DNA of 32,949 bases. Source: a virus. Where the stretch lies: positions 1 to 32,949 of IMG/VR virus record IMGVR_UViG_3300036830_000283; one strand, given 5' to 3'. Below are positions 29,103 through 32,949 of this stretch, piece by piece. The translations under genes were made by a program, and so were the position numbers. The notes beneath the pieces are model-generated. The model searched no databases. It saw only the letters and a program-made list of their open reading frames with translations, and was not told the DNA's origin. The first letter of the stretch is position 1. Every line of letters starts with the position of its first letter.

Positions 29103-29345
29103 TTAACCTCCCGGTCCCACGCTCGGCGGGGGCGTGGCGTGGTGGGGTAGTACCGCCATTGGCGGTGGCGGGGTTGTCGCGGTTGTCGCGGTGAGGTTGG
29201 CGACGACTTGGGTGTCGGTGCCGGTTTGGGTGATGGTGACGGTGGCGCACCAGCGGGTGATGTCGGTGTCGCCTAGCCAGATGACTGGGCGGTTGGTGTC
29301 GTCGCTGGTGATGTTGAGTGGTGGTGTGGTGGGCGGGGAAGTCAT
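29103..29345 (-). CDS. 80-residue phage protein, hypothetical
   Basis: ATG at 29345 behind AGGAACC. RPVIWLGDTDITRWCATVTI and TDTQVVANLTATTA resemble the core of a common actinophage protein of unknown role (short beta strands around a DITR motif). Ends one base after tRNA-Leu. Opposite to neighbours and divergent from the gene at 29421. Confidence 0.6.
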   Translation of the reverse strand: MTSPPTTPPLNITSDDTNRPVIWLGDTDITRWCATVTITQTGTDTQVVANLTATTATTPPPPMAVLPHHATPPPSVGPGG

Positions 29346-29384
29346 CGGTTCCTGGACCTACCTCTCCCACATCCGCCAAGTCAC

Positions 29385-29413
29385 TTGTCTATCGTCGCGC
29401 TCACGCGTTAAGC
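29385..29413 (+). promoter_or_regulatory. Promoter of a leaderless gene
   Basis: TTGTCT (29385-29390), 17 bases, TTAAGC (29408-29413). The ATG at 29421 lies 7 bases after the box and lacks a ribosome site, so the mRNA is probably leaderless. Confidence 0.65.
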
Positions 29414-29420
29414 TGCTTGC

Positions 29421-29618
29421 ATGCGGAAGCAGTCAGTGGTCTACCGAGCCGGCCAGGTGGTACGGCTCAACGACGACGCCCCCGGTAACGCCTGGATCGT
29501 GGCCGACCCGTCACGCCTGGGGACCGTGGTCAGCGTCAACGACCTCAACATGCAGGTGAAGTTCGCGCACGGCAGCGCCGTGGTCGGGCTCAAGCACGTC
29601 ACACCGGCCGTCCGATGA
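29421..29618 (+). CDS. 65-residue SH3-like protein, hypothetical
   Basis: ATG at 29421, probably the first transcribed bases. VYRAGQVVRLNDDAPGNAWI, LGTVVSVNDLNMQVKFAHG look like a small beta barrel. Not recognised. Stop overlaps the next start (ATGA). Confidence 0.65.
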   Translation: MRKQSVVYRAGQVVRLNDDAPGNAWIVADPSRLGTVVSVNDLNMQVKFAHGSAVVGLKHVTPAVR

Positions 29619-29878
29619 CGCCGGAGGAGAAAGCCGCCCGCGCCGCGCTGGACGAGGCGGACCGTGCGGTCACGGCGACGTTCGACGCGCCTCACAACGC
29701 TACGGGCTGGGCGGCCCGCGCCGCCGCGTACCGGAACCGGTCACAGGCTTGGGAGCGGTTCTCCTCAGCCCTGCGCCTGGACGACCCGCTGGTCCTGCGG
29801 GCGATCTACCACGCCGGCTACGCGGACCGACAGCAGGCCGAACGGTTGGAGCGGCGGATCAACGAGGCCGCCCGATGA
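29615..29878 (+). CDS. 87-residue helical protein, hypothetical
   Basis: ATG at 29615 in an ATGA overlap. EEKAARAALDEADRAVTATF, RLERRINEAAR. Charged, helical. The stop overlaps the next start again. Not recognised. Confidence 0.65.
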   Translation: MTPEEKAARAALDEADRAVTATFDAPHNATGWAARAAAYRNRSQAWERFSSALRLDDPLVLRAIYHAGYADRQQAERLERRINEAAR

Positions 29879-30102
29879 CGGGCCGCACCCGACTCGAGGA
29901 GGGCGTCGTGACGACCGAGCTGGGTGTACGGGTGGCCGTGGTGCACACCACCAGACGGAACCTGGCGCGTCGTCGGATGCCGCGCGGTGGCTGGTGGCGG
30001 CCGGTGTTCGTGCGTGTCGTCGATGAGAACGGCACCGAGTGGTACGGGACCGGTCGTGAGGGCCGTCCGATCAACCTACGGAAGGTGACCGACGGTGCGT
30101 GA
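29875..30102 (+). CDS. 75-residue basic protein, hypothetical
   Basis: ATG at 29875 in an ATGA overlap; a GTG at 29908 has a better ribosome site (GAGGAGG) and may be the true start, giving 64 residues. RVAVVHTTRRNLARRRMPRG, FVRVVDENGTEWYGTGREGR. Beta-rich and basic. Not recognised. Confidence 0.55.
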   Translation: MTGRTRLEEGVVTTELGVRVAVVHTTRRNLARRRMPRGGWWRPVFVRVVDENGTEWYGTGREGRPINLRKVTDGA

Positions 30103-30154
30103 GTCCAAGCTCGCCATGAGCAAGACCAACTTCGACAACTACGCAGGGAGCTGA
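30095..30154 (+). CDS. 19-residue peptide, tentative
   Basis: GTG at 30095 overlaps the upstream stop and has GGAAGGTGA upstream. The peptide is MRESKLAMSKTNFDNYAGS. Too short to test; it may be a real micropeptide or just a coupling cistron for the next gene. Confidence 0.3.
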   Translation: MRESKLAMSKTNFDNYAGS

Positions 30155-30159
30155 CCGTC

Positions 30160-30480
30160 ATGGGCGGAGTACGACGTAAAGAAGCTTGGGGCGCCCGCTT
30201 GTGGGGGCACAGCATCGGATACACACCCGCCCGGGACATGAGCGGCGCCGGGCGACCGGACGGGCCGCCGCCGCGGGCCCGCTACAACGACGAGCCCCGG
30301 GGCTCGTTTGACCTGAACGCCGAGCTGACCGGGCCCGCTACCCAGGCCGGGCGAAACATCCGCATCCAGATCGAAAGCACCGACGCCGCCCGCACCCTGG
30401 CCGCCGAGCTGCTCGGCTGGGCCGACATGCGCGAGGGGCGGGAAGTCACCGGCGACGAGCCGCGCTGTGACAGCGAGTAA
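30160..30480 (+). CDS. 106-residue protein, hypothetical
   Basis: ATG at 30160 with GGGAG 9 bases upstream. Basic Gly/Arg-rich first half (RRKEAWGARLWGHSIGYTPA), then IRIQIESTDAARTLAAELLG and an acidic end. Not recognised. Confidence 0.55.
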   Translation: MGGVRRKEAWGARLWGHSIGYTPARDMSGAGRPDGPPPRARYNDEPRGSFDLNAELTGPATQAGRNIRIQIESTDAARTLAAELLGWADMREGREVTGDEPRCDSE

Positions 30481-30503
30481 CTGACCGTCGACTTTCACCC
30501 GAT

Positions 30504-30525
30504 CGTGACCTAGCGAACGGTCACG
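30504..30525. promoter_or_regulatory. 7-bp inverted repeat in an early gap
   Basis: cgtgacc and its complement at 30519, loop tagcgaac. It lies 54 bp before the membrane protein gene; possible operator. Confidence 0.4.
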
Positions 30526-30578
30526 TTCCCTACCCGACCAGCGATGATCCCGCTACACCACACCCAGGAGACACTCCC

Positions 30579-31094
30579 ATGACCGTCGACACGCCCCGCG
30601 ATGGCGCACCTACGTTCGGTGCAGGGCACCAACCGAAGCCGTCATCTGCCCGTCGCCGTGGTGGGCAGGGTGGCAACGGCGCGATCTGCACCCTCATCGG
30701 CGGAGTGTCGATGGTGCTTGCGGCGTTCCTGCCGTGGGCGACCAGCACCGACGGCGAGATCGTGCCCGGCACGAACACCGCCGACGGACCGCTGATGTTG
30801 ATCCTCGGCGTGATCCTGGCCGGGGTCGGCATCGGCCGGCTGTCATCCAAAATGGCGCCGTGGGCACAGCATTTGCCGGTTCTGCTGGCCGGTTTCGGGG
30901 CGTGGGCGTCTTGGCATGACGTGGCCATGACCACGAGTAACTTCGCGTCCGGGAGGTACAGCACCGCGTACAGCACCGGGTACGGCATCGCGTACAACAC
31001 CCCATCGGTCGGCATCGGACTGTACGTGGTGGCCGTCGGTGCCTCGGTCGCCGTCCTCGGGTGCATGTCGGTCACCACCGAGGTGGACAAATGA
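30579..31094 (+). CDS. Four-span membrane protein
   Basis: 171 residues, ATG at 30579 with AGGAG 9 bases upstream. Hydrophobic segments at about 35-55 (ICTLIGGVSMVLAAFLP), 70-88 (LMLILGVILAGVGIG), 98-112 (LPVLLAGFGAWASW) and 145-163 (IGLYVVAVGASVAVLG). A Ser/Thr/Tyr-rich loop lies between the last two. Role unknown; coupled to the next membrane gene by ATGA. Confidence 0.7.
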   Translation: MTVDTPRDGAPTFGAGHQPKPSSARRRGGQGGNGAICTLIGGVSMVLAAFLPWATSTDGEIVPGTNTADGPLMLILGVILAGVGIGRLSSKMAPWAQHLPVLLAGFGAWASWHDVAMTTSNFASGRYSTAYSTGYGIAYNTPSVGIGLYVVAVGASVAVLGCMSVTTEVDK

Positions 31095-31432
31095 TCTGCA
31101 ACCGGCGACAACGACAGATGCCCGACCCGCCGCGTGTCCTGCGCTACCCGCGCACCGAACGCGCCGCGGCGGGGCTGCTGACCCTGGCCGGTCTGGGCTT
31201 GTCCGCCACCGCGTTCGTCCCCGGATGGGGCCACGACGGACGGGCCGTGTTCTTCGGGCTCGTGATGTTCTGGGTCGGGGCCATGTGGTTCTGGTACGTC
31301 GACCAGATCGCGGAGATCCCGCCGCGCTGGTGGGAGCCGCCGCCGGCCGAGTGGGACCCGCCGGAGTGGGAACAGTTCCCCCACGGCGGCCCGCGGCCAC
31401 CCAGCCAGGCGCGGTGGTCGGACAGGCGGTGA
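31091..31432 (+). CDS. Two-span membrane protein with a Trp/Pro-rich tail
   Basis: 113 residues, ATG at 31091 in an ATGA overlap. Helices at about 26-44 (AAAGLLTLAGLGLSATAF) and 56-74 (VFFGLVMFWVGAMWFWY), then a Trp/Pro-rich tail (PPRWWEPPPAEWDPPEWEQF). The tail may bind a cytoplasmic partner. Not recognised. Confidence 0.65.
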   Translation: MICNRRQRQMPDPPRVLRYPRTERAAAGLLTLAGLGLSATAFVPGWGHDGRAVFFGLVMFWVGAMWFWYVDQIAEIPPRWWEPPPAEWDPPEWEQFPHGGPRPPSQARWSDRR

Positions 31433-31489
31433 GTTAACGGGACCTGCCGACCCTGGTTGATCCCAGCCATTCAGGCTCAAGCCGCTAGA

Positions 31490-31513
31490 CTTGCCGTACC
31501 CGGGTACGGCAAG
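31490..31513. promoter_or_regulatory. 24-bp perfect palindrome before an HTH gene
   Basis: Half-site cttgccgtaccc, directly joined to its complement, 14 bp before the HTH gene start. A TAGACT at 31486-31491 overlaps it and could be a -10 box. It is a good candidate autoregulatory operator. Confidence 0.7.
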
Positions 31514-31527
31514 TGGAAAGGGTGGCT

Positions 31528-31803
31528 GTGTCGAGCGACGAAGTAACGGCAATCGAACGTCAGATTGCCGCGCTAGAAAAGAAACTGAAGGAGGTCCGCG
31601 CGTCCGCCGCTACTCAAAGCAGCATCCTCGGGCCGATCAGGGAAGCGGCTATCCAGGGGGCTCGCGCTGAGAAGTTCCGTGAACTGAAAGTTCAGTTGGT
31701 GCGTGCGGCGTTGGCGAACCCGCAGGGTTTGACCCCTTCGCAGATCGCGGAAGCGGCCGACATCTCACGGCAAGCGTTGTACCAGCGGCCATACAAGGAC
31801 TAA
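31528..31803 (+). CDS. Small coiled-coil/helix-turn-helix regulator
   Basis: 91 residues; GTG at 31528 with GGAAAGGG 5 bases upstream (GTG 31513 is within the palindrome). N-terminal coiled coil (AIERQIAALEKKLKEV), C-terminal HTH (LTPSQIAEAADISRQALYQ). Dimerisation plus HTH fits a palindrome-binding repressor. It may control itself and other early promoters. Confidence 0.7.
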   Translation: MSSDEVTAIERQIAALEKKLKEVRASAATQSSILGPIREAAIQGARAEKFRELKVQLVRAALANPQGLTPSQIAEAADISRQALYQRPYKD

Positions 31804-31805
31804 CG

Positions 31806-32117
31806 GTGACCTGCCCGACTCCGTGTGACGACGACTGCGACGTCAGCTGCCACGAGCATCACCAGGTACCTATCAAGCGGACCCACGTAGCCGACTCGTG
31901 CCAGACCCCAGACGGCCCTGAGTGGGCCACGTGGGCGCGTCCAGCGCGGACGGAGAGCCAATGCGACCTACCACCAGTGGTTGCGGCCGCCCATCGGATG
32001 CCCGGCCATGCCGAGCAGAAACAGGACCAATCCGACGACGAGCAGGATCGTGCCGACGGTGTAGAGGATCGAGATGCCCAAAAGGTATCCGATGACCAGA
32101 CAGATGATGCCGAGTAG
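31806..32117 (+). CDS. Cys/His-rich small protein, uncertain end
   Basis: GTG at 31806. The start CPTPCDDDCDVSCHEHHQVP is a pattern known from small actinophage proteins. From about residue 55 the frame lies opposite a well-supported minus-strand gene and looks like a shadow (QKQDQSDDEQDRADG). Either the two genes overlap tail to tail, or the real protein is shorter because of an upstream change. Role unknown. Confidence 0.4.
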   Translation: MTCPTPCDDDCDVSCHEHHQVPIKRTHVADSCQTPDGPEWATWARPARTESQCDLPPVVAAAHRMPGHAEQKQDQSDDEQDRADGVEDRDAQKVSDDQTDDAE

Positions 32118-32123
32118 CAGCAC
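31968..32123 (-). CDS. DUF6131-like small membrane protein
   Basis: 51 residues, GTG at 32123 with AAGGAG 5 bases upstream. Two hydrophobic segments (LLGIICLVIGYLLGISIL and VGTILLVVGLVLFLLGM) and the ending GGRNHWW match the small DUF6131-like proteins of actinobacteria and their phages. Role unknown. Confidence 0.75.
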   Translation of the reverse strand: MLLLGIICLVIGYLLGISILYTVGTILLVVGLVLFLLGMAGHPMGGRNHWW

Positions 32124-32132
32124 GTCGGCTCC

Positions 32133-32336
32133 TTAGGTGGGCTTGGTGAAGCGAGCACGCTCGTCGAGCAATAAATCCACGTCGGCGCGGATGCGTGCGG
32201 CGTACTCGGGGAATCGGCCAGCTCGCGGAGTGCTGAGACGGTGGCGGAGCAGGGACAGGCTGCGGTCGATGTCGCCGATGGTGAGGGTTTCGTAGATGCC
32301 GAGTTTGCCTTTGACGGCGACGGATGTTGCGGGCAT
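32133..32336 (-). CDS. 67-residue helical protein, hypothetical
   Basis: ATG at 32336 behind GAGGGGG. LGIYETLTIGDIDRSLSLL, FPEYAARIRADVDLLLDERA. Helical, charged. Not recognised; lies 9 bp before the DUF6131-like gene. Confidence 0.6.
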   Translation of the reverse strand: MPATSVAVKGKLGIYETLTIGDIDRSLSLLRHRLSTPRAGRFPEYAARIRADVDLLLDERARFTKPT

Positions 32337-32360
32337 CCATCCACCCCCTCACCTGTTCAT

Positions 32361-32546
32361 TTAGCGTGGTTCAAACCACTCGCGCGTTTCCTCGGCGATC
32401 AGCTGCGCTGTGATGCGGCGTTCCCGGGCGCGTTGGGTCCGGCGCACGCGATCGTCCCTTGAGCCACGCTCCCGGCAGTTGCGGCAGCGGCAGGTGTCCG
32501 TGTAGGTCGCCCACCGGTTCCGGCTGTTGCGCAGCATGCGGGCCAT
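32361..32546 (-). CDS. 61-residue Arg-rich Cys-cluster protein
   Basis: ATG at 32546 with AGGTGA upstream. WATYTDTCRCRNCRERGS followed by an Arg-rich helix RRTQRARERRITAQLIAEE. It probably binds nucleic acid through a small zinc site. Not recognised. Confidence 0.55.
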   Translation of the reverse strand: MARMLRNSRNRWATYTDTCRCRNCRERGSRDDRVRRTQRARERRITAQLIAEETREWFEPR

Positions 32547-32550
32547 CAGT

Positions 32551-32745
32551 TCACCTGCGGTAGACGGCTTTGATGACGACTTCTCGGCCGTTGAGCCGGC
32601 GGGTGAGGTCCCAGTCGCACATGACGACGTCGCCGTCGCGGATTCCGCGGGCGAGGTCTTCGACGAGTAGGGCCATGGTTTCGCGGCGGTCGGGGCCGGG
32701 GGTGCGAAGTGCTGCCTCGAATGCGTCAGAGTTGTGGCTGATCAC
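32551..32745 (-). CDS. 64-residue acidic protein, hypothetical
   Basis: GTG at 32745 with GGGGAC 5 bases upstream. RRETMALLVEDLARGIRDGD, VVMCDWDLTRRLNGREVVI. Alpha/beta. First gene after the palindromic promoter region. Confidence 0.6.
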   Translation of the reverse strand: MISHNSDAFEAALRTPGPDRRETMALLVEDLARGIRDGDVVMCDWDLTRRLNGREVVIKAVYRR

Positions 32746-32785
32746 TTCGCGTCCCCGTCGTTAGATCAAGCCGACGCTATCAGAA

Positions 32786-32811
32786 TTCCGCGTGCGGAAC
32801 TGGTTTGTCAA
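32786..32811 (-). promoter_or_regulatory. Promoter-like TTGACA with palindrome
   Basis: On the minus strand TTGACA (32811-32806) overlaps the upstream stop. The palindrome ttccgc-gt-gcggaa (32786-32799) follows. No -10 box has ideal spacing; TCTGAT or GATAGC further down are possible. Layout resembles the early promoters with operators in the spacer. Confidence 0.4.
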
Positions 32812-32949
32812 GTCCTGCCTTGAATAATCGCCGCAACTAGTTCGGGCGTGATCCCAACGGCACCAGCTAATGCCAGGTATGTCCATCGTTGGGGGTCTTC
32901 GGCGCGTAGTGCGCGGATGAGGTTGTTTCGTTGTGTCCGGTGCCGTGCG
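32808..32949 (-). CDS. HTH-type protein, C-terminal part
   Basis: Open to the right window edge; 46 codons visible with TGA at 32810-32808. NNLIRALRAEDPQRWTYLAL, AGAVGITPELVAAIIQGRT resembles a small helix-turn-helix module of a sigma-factor-like or repressor-like phage protein. Its N-terminus lies outside. Confidence 0.5.
   Translation of the reverse strand, partial: ARHRTQRNNLIRALRAEDPQRWTYLALAGAVGITPELVAAIIQGRT

Overview
The window is a segment of a GC-rich double-stranded DNA phage (or prophage) of an actinobacterium. Evidence for the host group: very frequent GTG starts, high GC, a ClpC N-domain gene of clearly actinobacterial type, class F-like sortase, actinophage-style small zinc proteins and a DUF6131-like peptide. 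The genus cannot be fixed from sequence alone. Both ends cut genes (a prohead protease on the left, an HTH-type protein on the right). Capsid, tail-shaft and replication polymerase genes are not in the window.

Left arm (about 1-18.7 kb) is read almost entirely leftwards and is the late region. In transcription order from the right it holds a ClpC N-domain protein, two small proteins, tRNA-Asp, the large terminase (interrupted by an intein that carries an HNH endonuclease in another reading frame), small structural genes, a large SGNH-esterase/FN3/arabinofuranosidase-like fibre protein, a second terminase with only the ATPase domain, a portal with a LAGLIDADG intein, three small proteins, tRNA-Tyr, a MuF-like head protein, two membrane proteins, a membrane-anchored collagen-like protein, a secreted protein translationally coupled to a lipoprotein sortase, a zinc protein, a coiled-coil protein, two peptidoglycan/protein hydrolases, a holin and the start of the prohead protease. 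A three-gene cassette led by a PadR-like regulator (7.08-8.00 kb) and an initiator-like tRNA (12.59 kb) run against this direction.

The divergence point is 18.7-18.9 kb. Between the ClpC-like gene and the first rightward gene lies a 122-bp array of GATC palindromes spaced at multiples of the DNA helical repeat, containing a 27-bp palindrome; this looks like a master operator or an origin.

Right arm (about 19.4-31.8 kb) is read rightwards and is a typical early region of many small genes, often coupled by ATGA, GTGA or TGATG overlaps: small zinc proteins, a DUF932 protein, a DUF3631-like P-loop ATPase, a small serine recombinase, tRNA-Leu and membrane proteins. Genes here are separated by two families of repeated structured leaders and driven by promoters with inverted repeats in the -35/-10 spacer. 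A small terminase-like gene (20.9-21.4 kb) and the last five genes (32-32.9 kb) point left again.

The strongest unusual points are the intein with an out-of-frame HNH gene, the helically phased GATC array, the ClpC N-domain mimic, the sortase-substrate-collagen surface cassette, the ATPase-only terminase paralogue, and the initiator-like tRNA.
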